A stretch of DNA of 64,000 bases from Microbacterium hydrocarbonoxydans (GTDB lineage Bacteria > Actinomycetota > Actinomycetes > Actinomycetales > Microbacteriaceae), in the NCBI RefSeq assembly GCF_023715885.1, contig NZ_JAMBOY010000003.1:558001-622000 (forward strand), written 5' to 3'. Positions 25,121-32,711 of this stretch are shown here, piece after piece. The position numbers and the translations under genes were made by a program. The notes under the pieces were generated by a model that did not search any database, was not told where the DNA came from, and worked only from the letters and a program-made list of their open reading frames with translations. How positions within the stretch are numbered: the stretch's first letter is position 1; each line of letters begins with the position of its first letter.

Positions 25121-26308
25121 GTGAATCAGCCCTCCGTCGTCATCGCCGAGCGCGTCCGCGCGCGATTGCGCAGTCAGGGCATCGAGCCGGCCCTCGACGC
25201 GGATGCCGCCCGCGCGGTGACGCAGGCCGAGGTGCGTCGCTTCAACGACATGGCGTTGATGCAGGGCGGTGTGCTCGTCGAGGACGAGGCACGGTGCCTC
25301 CGCGACGTGCTGGCATCGCTCGGCGGGTTCGGTGCTCTCCAGCCCCTGCTGGACGACCCCGAGATCGAGGAGATCTGGCTCAACGGCCCGGATAGCATCC
25401 ACGTCGCCCGACACGGGATTGCTGAGCGGATCGATCTGAGCCTGACGGCGGAGGCGCTGCGCGATCTCATCGAGCGGATGCTGCACTCCACCGGCCGCCG
25501 GGTCGACATCAGCCAGCCGTTCGTCGACGCGTCGCTGCCCGACGGGTCGCGCCTGCATGTCGCTATCGCCGATGTGGTGCGGGGAGGCACGGCGGTCAAC
25601 ATCCGGAAATTCCTTCCCCGCTACCGAGCCCCGGAGGCGCTGGTCGCGCAGGGGGCGCTCCCCGGCCATCTCGCGGCGACGCTCGCGACGGCGATACAGC
25701 AGGGGCGGAGCATCGTCGTCTCCGGCGCGACCCACGCGGGCAAGACGACGATGCTCGGCGCCCTGCTTGCCAGCTGCGTCGGCCGTCAACGCGTCGTGAC
25801 CGTGGAGGAGACGTTCGAGCTCGCTCTCGAGGGGCCCGATGTCGTGGCGCTCCAAGGACGGCAGGCAAGCCTCGAGGGAACCGGCGAGATCACGCTGCGG
25901 CGCCTCGTCAAGGAGGCGCTGCGCATGCGGCCCGATCGGCTCGTGATCGGGGAGGTTCGTGATGCGGAGGCGCTCGATCTCGTGCTCGCCCTCAACACCG
26001 GTGTGCCCGGGGCGGCGACGGTGCACGCGAACTCGGCGGTCGAGGCGCTCGAGAAGCTGGCCCTGTTGCCGCTTCTCGCGGGTCGCAACATCGACCGGAG
26101 CTTCGTGGCCCCGGCGCTCGCACGCGCGGTCGACCTCGTCGTGCACTGCGCGCGGGACAGCGAGGGAAGACGGTACGTGGAGGAGGTCGTCGAGCCGACC
26201 GGCGAAATCGTGCACGGGCGCATCGTCTCGAGGCCGGTGTACCGGCGTGGAGACGACATCGTCCGGCCCGGACGCGCCGACCTCCGCCGCGTGGGGGCAG
26301 CCCCGTGA
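25121..26308 (+). CDS. TadA/CpaF-type secretion ATPase (Flp pilus assembly)
   Basis: Type II/IV secretion system ATPase, 395 residues, first gene of a seven-gene Tad cluster. Walker A is GATHAGKT (residues 202-209); the His box and Walker B region VTVEETFELALEG and LRMRPDRLVIGEVRDAEALD follow, and GVPGAATVHANSA is the family's ATVHA motif. The N-terminal domain (LLDDPEIEEIWLNGPDSI) matches CpaF. GTG start with GAGGA upstream; it overlaps the next gene in GTGA. No TadZ/CpaE gene is seen upstream, where tRNA-Leu lies. Confidence 0.93.
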   Translation: MNQPSVVIAERVRARLRSQGIEPALDADAARAVTQAEVRRFNDMALMQGGVLVEDEARCLRDVLASLGGFGALQPLLDDPEIEEIWLNGPDSIHVARHGIAERIDLSLTAEALRDLIERMLHSTGRRVDISQPFVDASLPDGSRLHVAIADVVRGGTAVNIRKFLPRYRAPEALVAQGALPGHLAATLATAIQQGRSIVVSGATHAGKTTMLGALLASCVGRQRVVTVEETFELALEGPDVVALQGRQASLEGTGEITLRRLVKEALRMRPDRLVIGEVRDAEALDLVLALNTGVPGAATVHANSAVEALEKLALLPLLAGRNIDRSFVAPALARAVDLVVHCARDSEGRRYVEEVVEPTGEIVHGRIVSRPVYRRGDDIVRPGRADLRRVGAAP

Positions 26309-27165
26309 CGCTGCTTCTCGGGGCATTGCTGGCCGCGGGCGTCCTCCTCGGCTCGTCGCCGTGGATGTGGCCGCGTCGGGAGGAAGCGAGCACGAACGCC
26401 GAGCGGAGGGGGCCTCTCGCCAAAGCGCTCGAGGAGGCAGGGTTCGCGGCCGTGACGCCGCGCGCGCTGGTCCTGACGATGACCGCGCTCGCCGCGGCGA
26501 CGGCATCCGTCGCCTGGCTCGTCGTCCCGATCCCGGTTCTCGCCGTGCTCGCCGGGATCGCAGCGGGCGCGGTGCCCGTGATGTTCCTGCGCTCTCGCCG
26601 CCTGCGACTGCGCAAGCTGCGTCGCCAGGTGTGGCCCGATGTCTGCGACCTGCTGATCGCTTCCATCCGCGTGGGGCTGTCGCTGCCGGATGCCGTCGCG
26701 AGTCTGGCGGAGTCGGCACCCGGGATGATGCGGCCCGCTTTCGGGGTGTTCGCCCGCGATCTGCGCGCGACGGGGCGGTTCGAATCGAGCCTCGACCGAC
26801 TCAAGACGTCGCTCGCCGATCCCATCGCGGATCGCATCATCGAGACGCTGCGGATGGCCCGCCAGGTCGGCGGCACGGAACTGGGGGCGGTGCTTCGCGC
26901 TCTGTCGGCGTCCGTGCGCGCCGACGCCGCGCTGCGCGGAGAAGTGGAAGCGCGGCAGTCCTGGATCAGGGGCGCCGCGGTGCTCGGGGCAGTCGCGCCG
27001 TGGGTGATCCTCGGCCTGCTCGTGACGCGTCCCGAGGGAGCCTCCGCCTATGGAACGCCCGAGGGGGTGGCCGTGATAGCCGTCGGGGCCGCGATCTCGG
27101 TGATCGCCTACCGGATCATGATCCGAATCGGTCGGCTTCCCGAACCCGAGCGGTGGTTCGGATGA
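26305..27165 (+). CDS. TadB-like type II secretion F-family membrane protein
   Basis: Inner-membrane platform subunit, 286 residues. Transmembrane segments are near residues 2-17, 50-90, 225-245 and 260-280, with a cytoplasmic T2SSF helix bundle between (VWPDVCDLLIASIRVGLSLPDAV, then RMARQVGGTELGAVL). Overlaps the ATPase stop (GTGA) and the next start (ATGA). Partner of the following TadC-like gene. Confidence 0.88.
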   Translation: MTLLLGALLAAGVLLGSSPWMWPRREEASTNAERRGPLAKALEEAGFAAVTPRALVLTMTALAAATASVAWLVVPIPVLAVLAGIAAGAVPVMFLRSRRLRLRKLRRQVWPDVCDLLIASIRVGLSLPDAVASLAESAPGMMRPAFGVFARDLRATGRFESSLDRLKTSLADPIADRIIETLRMARQVGGTELGAVLRALSASVRADAALRGEVEARQSWIRGAAVLGAVAPWVILGLLVTRPEGASAYGTPEGVAVIAVGAAISVIAYRIMIRIGRLPEPERWFG

Positions 27166-28100
27166 GCGCCCTCTCGGCCGCGGCCGTCTCGGTCCTCGGC
27201 GGCGGAGCGCTGGCCACCGGCCTGCTGCTGACGCTCTCCGCTCTGCCGAGGTGGTCGGCCACGCCGCTGATGACGCGGCTCGCGCCGTACGTGAGGGATG
27301 CGGTCGTGGACGACGCGTTGCCGCCGTCCGTGCTTCCCGCCGCGGGGTGGCTTCCCGCGTCCTCGCGCTCGCAGCCCGAGCGACTGAGGGTCGTGCTCGA
27401 ACGTGCGCTCGGCGCGAGCAATGCACTGCGGCGTCGTCTTGCGCAGGCAGGGAGCGATATGCCTGCGAGCGTGTTCCGGAGTCGACAGCTCGGATGGTTG
27501 GTAGCGGGGATAGGACTCGGCGCAGCGATCGTGGTGACCCTCGTTCTCGCAGGGCGGATGTCGCCGCCGGCGGCGCTGCTGCCCTTCCTGCTCGGCGCGG
27601 GCGCGACCGTCGGATACGACATGAGGCTCACGGCCCGCGTCGCGTCCCGCCGAGCGCGCCTGGCCGACGAACTGCCGACGACCCTGGAGTTCCTGTCGCT
27701 CTGCCTGTCGGCGGGAGAAGGTCTGCTGGACTCGCTGCGGAGGGTGGCGACGGTGGGCACGGGGGAGCTCACGGTCGAGCTGCGCCGTGTGGTCGTGGCG
27801 GTCGGCACCGGATCTCCGCTCGGTGACGCGCTGCGTGAGCTGGCGTCGCGCCTGGACCTCCCGGGACTCAATCGAGCCGTCGATCAAGTGATCGCGGCTC
27901 TGGAGCACGGGGCGCCGCTCGCGGGCGTTCTGCAGGCTCAGGCCGGTGACGCGCGGGAAGACGCCAAGCGCGTGCTCATCGAGCAGGCGGGGCGCAAGGA
28001 GATTCTCATGCTCCTTCCCCTCGTCTTCCTGATCCTGCCGCTGTCGGTGCTCTTCGCCATCTACCCCGGCCTCTTCATCCTGCGACTCGGCATCGGCTGA
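27162..28100 (+). CDS. TadC-like type II secretion F-family membrane protein
   Basis: Second platform protein, 312 residues. Hydrophobic segments are near 5-25, 110-145 and at the C-terminus (MLLPLVFLILPLSVLFAIYPGLF), with the T2SSF domain between (LADELPTTLEFLSLCLSAGEGLLDSLRRV). The ending resembles known TadC proteins. The ATG overlaps the previous stop by 4 nt. Confidence 0.88.
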   Translation: MSALSAAAVSVLGGGALATGLLLTLSALPRWSATPLMTRLAPYVRDAVVDDALPPSVLPAAGWLPASSRSQPERLRVVLERALGASNALRRRLAQAGSDMPASVFRSRQLGWLVAGIGLGAAIVVTLVLAGRMSPPAALLPFLLGAGATVGYDMRLTARVASRRARLADELPTTLEFLSLCLSAGEGLLDSLRRVATVGTGELTVELRRVVVAVGTGSPLGDALRELASRLDLPGLNRAVDQVIAALEHGAPLAGVLQAQAGDAREDAKRVLIEQAGRKEILMLLPLVFLILPLSVLFAIYPGLFILRLGIG

Positions 28101-28121
28101 GCGCTCATTCGAAAGGACGCC

Positions 28122-28319
28122 ATGAACGACTCTCCACTCCGTACCTCCCGATCCGTGCGCCTGATCGAGCGTCTGCTCGACGACGACACGGGCGACGTCC
28201 CCGGTTGGGTGCTCGTGACGCTGATGACCGCCGGGCTGGTCGTGCTGATCTGGGCTGTCGCCGGTCCGGCGTTGAGCGCTCTTTTCGAGCAGGCGATCCA
28301 GCGCGTGTCTGGTCTGTGA
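28122..28319 (+). CDS. Putative Flp-type pilin (short, atypical prepilin motif)
   Basis: 65-residue protein in the position where Tad clusters encode the major pilin. A basic-acidic leader ends LLDDDTG, followed by one hydrophobic helix (VPGWVLVTLMTAGLVVLIWA) and a short amphipathic tail, the size and shape of Flp pilins. The usual Glu at +5 after the processing Gly is absent (G, then DVPGW). Preceded by GAAAGGA. It may be the pilin or a related structural peptide; the genomic position is the main support. Confidence 0.7.
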   Translation: MNDSPLRTSRSVRLIERLLDDDTGDVPGWVLVTLMTAGLVVLIWAVAGPALSALFEQAIQRVSGL

Positions 28320-28332
28320 GCCCGAGCGCCTG

Positions 28333-28728
28333 ATGCGCGGTCTCCGGGGAGACGATCGTGGATCCAGCCCGGTCGAGTTCGTGCTGGTCGGTACGATGCT
28401 GACCGCGCTGACGCTCGCGGTGCTGCAGCTCGCACTCGTCGTATACGTGCGCAACGTGGTACACGATGCGGCGATCGAAGGCGCCCATCACGCGGCGCTC
28501 GCTGACGTCGCTCCGGAGGAGGGCGCCGCCCGCGCACGCCAGGTGATCGCGCAGTCGATCGGCTCGGCTTACGCCGACGACGTCGAGGCGGCGCGGGTGG
28601 AGCGGAGCGGGCGCGAGGTCGTGGTGGTGCGCATCCGCACGGCGCTGCCGGTCATCGGACTCATCGGCATTCCATCGGCGATGAACATCGCCGCGCAAGC
28701 CCCCGCGGAGTCGTTCGATGCACGATGA
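28333..28728 (+). CDS. TadE-like pseudopilin
   Basis: 131 residues. The N-terminal motif DRGSSPVEFVLVGTML is a TadE-type prepilin site (Gly, then Glu at +5) followed by one transmembrane helix; the rest is an extracytoplasmic alpha/beta domain. It overlaps the next TadE-like gene by 11 nt. Confidence 0.85.
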   Translation: MRGLRGDDRGSSPVEFVLVGTMLTALTLAVLQLALVVYVRNVVHDAAIEGAHHAALADVAPEEGAARARQVIAQSIGSAYADDVEAARVERSGREVVVVRIRTALPVIGLIGIPSAMNIAAQAPAESFDAR

Positions 28729-29152
28729 CCGCGGCTCAGCGGCACTCGAGTTCATCACGGTCGGTGTGATCCTGCTTGTGCCGCTCGTGTACCTGATCGT
28801 CGCGCTGGGGAGCATCCAGGAGCACACCCTCGGTGCCGAGGCAGCGGCCCGTCATCTCGCGCGCGTGATCGCGAGCGCACCGGATGCCGAGACGGCAGCC
28901 GCGCACGGCGACCGCGTCGTCGAGAACATCGCCGACCAGTACGGGATCGAGCGCGGGTCGCTGGAGGTGTCGGTGACATGCGCCCCGCGCGCCGCCGAAT
29001 GCCCCGCGCCCGGCGCGCTCGTCACCGTGACCGTCGCCACCCGGGTCCCGCTCCCGCTGGTCCCGTCGGTGCTGGGGCTCGACCTTGCGGCATCCATTCC
29101 GGTCGAGGGAGTGGCGGTGCAGAAGGTGTCCCGCTTGTGGGGTGCGTCGTGA
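28718..29152 (+). CDS. TadE-like pseudopilin, second copy
   Basis: 144 residues, opening MHDDRGSAALEFITVGVILL: prepilin Gly with Glu at +5, then a transmembrane helix. Its extracytoplasmic part has two cysteines (TCAPRAAEC) that could form a disulfide. Overlaps the next gene in GTGA. Confidence 0.85.
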   Translation: MHDDRGSAALEFITVGVILLVPLVYLIVALGSIQEHTLGAEAAARHLARVIASAPDAETAAAHGDRVVENIADQYGIERGSLEVSVTCAPRAAECPAPGALVTVTVATRVPLPLVPSVLGLDLAASIPVEGVAVQKVSRLWGAS

Positions 29153-29559
29153 AACGAGACGACGATGCCGGCAGTGTGCTCCTGCTCGCACTCGGCTACG
29201 CCCTGCTCGCCATCGCGCTCATTTTCATCGCCGCCACAGCCACCGATCTGTACATCGCGCAGAAGCGCCTCGATTCGCTCGCCGACTCCGCCGCGCTCGC
29301 CGGAGCCGACGGCTTCACGGTCGTCGTGGAGGGGGACGTCGTGCGTGCGCAGCTGACGGACTCCGGCGTACGCGAACAGGCGACAGCCGTGCTGGACGGG
29401 ATGCCGGGGCGGGCAGCGCTGGTCGCGGCGACCGCTCCCGACGGCGTGTCAGCGCGCGTGACGCTCACGACGGACTGGCACCCGCCGATCGTGTCACTCT
29501 TCGTGCCGGAGGGGGTGCGCCTCGAGGCCACCGCCACGAGCCGCACCGCGCTGCGCTAG
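29149..29559 (+). CDS. TadG-like / Tad helicase-secretion neighbourhood protein
   Basis: 136 residues, GTG start overlapping the previous stop. It opens with DDDAGSVLLLALGYALLAIALI, a leader plus one transmembrane helix, then QKRLDSLADSAALAGADGF, the stretch typical of TadG and Rv3654c-like proteins whose N-terminus resembles Flp/TadE. It lacks Glu at +5. Last gene of the pilus operon; about 80 bp without a gene follows. Confidence 0.8.
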   Translation: MKRDDDAGSVLLLALGYALLAIALIFIAATATDLYIAQKRLDSLADSAALAGADGFTVVVEGDVVRAQLTDSGVREQATAVLDGMPGRAALVAATAPDGVSARVTLTTDWHPPIVSLFVPEGVRLEATATSRTALR

Positions 29560-29641
29560 CTCGGAGGCGGTTTGCGGGACGGGGGTTCAGAAAAGAGCGG
29601 CCCCGTCCGGTGGTGATACCCGCGTCAGACCCGCGCTTGAG

Positions 29642-30193
29642 TCAGCCGCGCAGGAGCGCGAGCACGTGCTCCACGCGGCGGTGGAACTGCGGCGGCACCT
29701 CGTCGGGGAGCGCGTCGATCGGCCACCACCGCACGTCCTCCGACTCGTCGCTGACCCGCAGTGCGTCATCCCCGGCGACGACGAACGCGACGCCGATGTC
29801 GAGGTGCGAGGCGCACCGGCCGAACGCGGCGGACAGCTCGTGGTGGTCGAGGTCGTAGACGTAGTCCTCGCCGGGCCGCGGGGCGACGATGCCCGTCTCC
29901 TCGGACAGCTCGCGGAGCGCGGCATCCGCTATCGATCGATCTCCCGGTTCGAGGTGCCCGCCCGGCTGCACCCAGAAGCGCCCCTTGCCGTGGAACACGA
30001 GCAGGATGCGGGAGAGCGACCGGTCGAAGACGAACGCCGACGCGGTCGCATGGCGAGGTCCGTCGTCGCGCTGCACCGGTCCGTCGTCGTCGGAGAAGAA
30101 GGAGGCGAAGTCCTCCTGCGCCGCCCGATCCTGCTCCGAGGTCACCGGGAAGTCGGCGACCAGTCGGCGGACATCTGCGCCGAGCGCGCTCAT
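29642..30193 (-). CDS. Nudix hydrolase
   Basis: 183-residue Nudix-superfamily pyrophosphohydrolase. The box reads GGHLEPGDRSIADAALREL followed by SEETGI: the REL-EETG core is intact, while the first acidic residue is Asp and the spacing is one residue longer than the textbook box, as in several actinobacterial members. Substrate unknown. The ATG overlaps the MFS gene's stop in ATGA, so it is translated with the transporter. Confidence 0.88.
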   Translation of the reverse strand: MSALGADVRRLVADFPVTSEQDRAAQEDFASFFSDDDGPVQRDDGPRHATASAFVFDRSLSRILLVFHGKGRFWVQPGGHLEPGDRSIADAALRELSEETGIVAPRPGEDYVYDLDHHELSAAFGRCASHLDIGVAFVVAGDDALRVSDESEDVRWWPIDALPDEVPPQFHRRVEHVLALLRG

Positions 30194-31458
30194 GCGTCAT
30201 CCTTCGTCCGCGGCACGAACCGGGGGATCCATCGGATGAAGCCGACGGCGCCGACGAGGCCGATGACCCCCATCGCGGCTGCGGCGATCGGCAGCGATGC
30301 GACCGCGGTGATGCCCGAGACGAGCAGTGGCGCGACCGCGCCGCCGGCATCCGTCAGCGTCCGCCACGAACCCAGGAACGCCGCCGGCTCGCGCTTGGGA
30401 GCGACGTCCGCCCCGAGTGTCAGCAGGATGCCGCTGGAGAGCCCGTTGCCGACGCCGAGGACGGCGGCGAACATGCCGAACCAGAGCACCGCGGCATCCA
30501 GATCGTGGGTGAGGGAGAGCGCGACGAAGCCGGCGCCCATCAGGAGCATCGCAGGCATGGCCGCCCAGAGCCGGCCGAACCGGTCCATCACCTGACCGCT
30601 CGCATAGAAGAGCGCGAAGTCGATCGCGCCGGAGACCCCGACGACGAGGGCGATCGTTGAGGCGTCGAGTCCGAGGGAGAGACCCCACAACGGCAGCACC
30701 ACCTGGCGGGCGGAGCGTACGGCGGACAGAGAGGCGGCAGCAAGTCCCAGTCGGGAGAGCACCGTACGCTGCCGCCACATCGTGCGGAGGACGCCGGTGC
30801 GCGGCGCGGTGGGGATGGATCCGCTCACCGGCTCGCCCGAATCCGACACCAGGGGAGCGGTGCGTACCGGCGTGGTCGGCGGGATCGTCTTCTCCGGGTC
30901 GGGGCCGAACAGCACGAGCACGACCATCACGACGAGACAGGCGAGGAAGAACCAGATCGCCGCGATCTCCGATCCGAAGAGCTGCAGAAGACCGGCGGCC
31001 ACGAACGGGCCGATGAAGACGCCGAGGCGGAAGCTTCCGCCCAGCAGAGACAGGGCGCGCGCACGGAAGGCGATCGGAACACGGGTCGTCATGAAGGCGT
31101 GTCGCGCGAGACCGAACGCCGCCGCGCAGAAGCCGAGCAGGAAGACGGAAGCCGCGAGCACCGCGGGTGACGGCGCGAACACCATGCCGATGCCTGCGCC
31201 GATCGCCACGACACCGGCGATCACCATCGTGAACCGCTCGCCGATCTTGGCGACCGCCCAGCCCGCGGGCAGGTTGCCGCACAGCTGGCCCACGACAAGC
31301 GCCGAGGCGACGAGTGCGGCGAAGGCGACATCGGCGCCCATCGAGGCGGCGATGACGGGGATGAGGGGGATGACCGCGCCCTCACCGAGCGAGAAGAGGA
31401 TTGTCGGCAGGTACACCATCGGCCCGAAACGCCTCAGGACCGTGGATGCACCGCTCAC
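30190..31458 (-). CDS. Major facilitator superfamily transporter
   Basis: Drug/metabolite exporter-like MFS protein, 422 residues, 12 predicted transmembrane segments with a polar central loop (~residues 185-225). Motif-A-like loops are WAVAKIGERF (2-3) and QVMDRFGRLW (8-9). The start is taken as GTG 31458, 7 nt after TAGCGT; a GTG at 31467 with GGGAG upstream is an alternative. Substrate unknown. Forms a two-gene unit with the Nudix gene and is divergent from prfB. Confidence 0.88.
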   Translation of the reverse strand: MSGASTVLRRFGPMVYLPTILFSLGEGAVIPLIPVIAASMGADVAFAALVASALVVGQLCGNLPAGWAVAKIGERFTMVIAGVVAIGAGIGMVFAPSPAVLAASVFLLGFCAAAFGLARHAFMTTRVPIAFRARALSLLGGSFRLGVFIGPFVAAGLLQLFGSEIAAIWFFLACLVVMVVLVLFGPDPEKTIPPTTPVRTAPLVSDSGEPVSGSIPTAPRTGVLRTMWRQRTVLSRLGLAAASLSAVRSARQVVLPLWGLSLGLDASTIALVVGVSGAIDFALFYASGQVMDRFGRLWAAMPAMLLMGAGFVALSLTHDLDAAVLWFGMFAAVLGVGNGLSSGILLTLGADVAPKREPAAFLGSWRTLTDAGGAVAPLLVSGITAVASLPIAAAAMGVIGLVGAVGFIRWIPRFVPRTKDDA

Positions 31459-31465
31459 TCCTTTC

Positions 31466-31471
31466 ACGCTA
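31466..31471 (-). promoter_or_regulatory. -10 hexamer for the MFS-Nudix unit
   Basis: TAGCGT on the minus strand, 7 nt before the GTG at 31458. It overlaps the alternative GTG at 31467, which argues against that start. Confidence 0.4.
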
Positions 31472-31512
31472 CTCCCGTTCGCGGACCGTCCCCGCCCGAG
31501 CAGGCGGCACGT

Positions 31513-31518
31513 TAGGCT
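31513..31518 (+). promoter_or_regulatory. -10 hexamer for prfB
   Basis: TAGGCT followed by 9 nt and the ATG at 31528, giving a leaderless or nearly leaderless mRNA. Confidence 0.45.
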
Positions 31519-31527
31519 GGATGCGCC

Positions 31528-32637
31528 ATGCTCGAACTCGATCTCTCCGCCGACATCCAGGCCCTCCGCGTCACCTACGGTGACATCCGCGAGGTCGTCG
31601 ATGTCGATGCGCTCCGCTCCGACATCGCCAAGCTCAGTGAAGAGGCCGGCGCTCCGGACCTCTGGGACGACACCGAGCGTGCGCAGAAGGTCACGAGCGC
31701 CCTCAGCCACCGCCAGTCCGCCCTCGCACGCGTGGAGGGCATCGGACGCCGCCTCGACGACCTCGAGGTGCTCGTCGACCTCGCGAACGAGATGGGCGAC
31801 GAGGACTCCGCGACCGAGGCGCGCAACGAGCTCGCGGCACTGACCAAGGTCATCAACGAGCTCGAGGTGCAGACGCTCCTCGACGGCGAGTACGACGACC
31901 GAGCGGCCATCATCACGATCCGCTCCGGCGCCGGCGGCGACGACGCCACCGACTTCGCCGAGATGCTCATGCGCATGTACCTGCGCTACGCCGAGCAGCA
32001 CAAGTACCCGGTAAAGGTCATGGACACGTCGTACGCCGAAGGTGCTGGCATCAAGTCGGCGACGTTCGAGATCGATGCGCCCTACGCGTTCGGCACGCTG
32101 TCGGTCGAGGCGGGAACGCACCGCCTCGCGCGCATCAGCCCGTTCGGTTCAGCCGACAAGCGCCAGACGTCCTTCGCCGCGGTCGAGGTCATCCCGCTCA
32201 TGGAGGAGGCGACCGAGGTCGACATCCCCGAGGGCGACATCCGCGTCGACGTGTTCCGCTCGTCGGGCCCCGGCGGCCAGTCCGTGAACACGACCGACTC
32301 CGCCGTCCGCATCACGCACCTCCCGACCGGCATCGTCGTCTCCATGCAGAACGAGAAGTCGCAGATCCAGAACCGCGCCGCCGCGATGCGCGTGCTGCAG
32401 ACCCGCCTCCTGCTGCTGCAGAAGGAGGAGGAGGCGGCGAAGAAGAAGGAGCTCGCGGGCAACATCACCGCGAGTTGGGGCGACCAGATGCGCTCGTACT
32501 TCCTCTACGGTCAGCAGCTCGTGAAGGATCTTCGCACGGGACACGAGTCGGGCAACCCGGCTGCGGTGTTCGACGGCGACCTCGACGGGTTCATCTCGGC
32601 CGGCATCCGCTGGCGCAAGCGCAAGGAAGAGGCCTGA
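31528..32637 (+). CDS. prfB: Peptide chain release factor 2
   Basis: Recognises UGA and UAA stop codons and triggers peptide release. 369 residues. The GGQ motif (249-251) and the SPF anticodon-like tripeptide in RISPFGSADKRQTSF are both present. The frame runs uninterrupted from ATG 31528, so the in-frame UGA frameshift used for autoregulation in E. coli and many bacteria is absent, as is usual in Actinobacteria. Followed by a strong shared terminator; ftsE-ftsX-smpB lie downstream beyond one minus-strand gene. Confidence 0.97.
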   Translation: MLELDLSADIQALRVTYGDIREVVDVDALRSDIAKLSEEAGAPDLWDDTERAQKVTSALSHRQSALARVEGIGRRLDDLEVLVDLANEMGDEDSATEARNELAALTKVINELEVQTLLDGEYDDRAAIITIRSGAGGDDATDFAEMLMRMYLRYAEQHKYPVKVMDTSYAEGAGIKSATFEIDAPYAFGTLSVEAGTHRLARISPFGSADKRQTSFAAVEVIPLMEEATEVDIPEGDIRVDVFRSSGPGGQSVNTTDSAVRITHLPTGIVVSMQNEKSQIQNRAAAMRVLQTRLLLLQKEEEAAKKKELAGNITASWGDQMRSYFLYGQQLVKDLRTGHESGNPAAVFDGDLDGFISAGIRWRKRKEEA

Positions 32638-32659
32638 GCGACTCAGCCCCCACGCCGTC

Positions 32660-32701
32660 GAGAGAGGGCCGGTATCCCCGCGGGGATACCGGCCCTCTCT
32701 C
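32660..32701. terminator. Perfect 20-bp bidirectional terminator
   Basis: GAGAGAGGGCCGGTATCCCC (32660-32679) is the exact reverse complement of 32682-32701, with a two-base gap. It lies between the convergent prfB and DUF2510 genes and can stop transcription from both sides. It is the longest perfect hairpin noticed in the window. Confidence 0.85.
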
Positions 32702-32711
32702 GTGTCGCTGC

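Noticed and set aside
31528-31650. Programmed frameshift in prfB
   Set aside because: The frame is continuous from the ATG and no in-frame TGA with a slippery CTT site is present.
31467-32121. Upstream extension of the MFS frame across prfB
   Set aside because: It would overlap the conserved release-factor gene on the other strand; the transporter homology begins near 31458.
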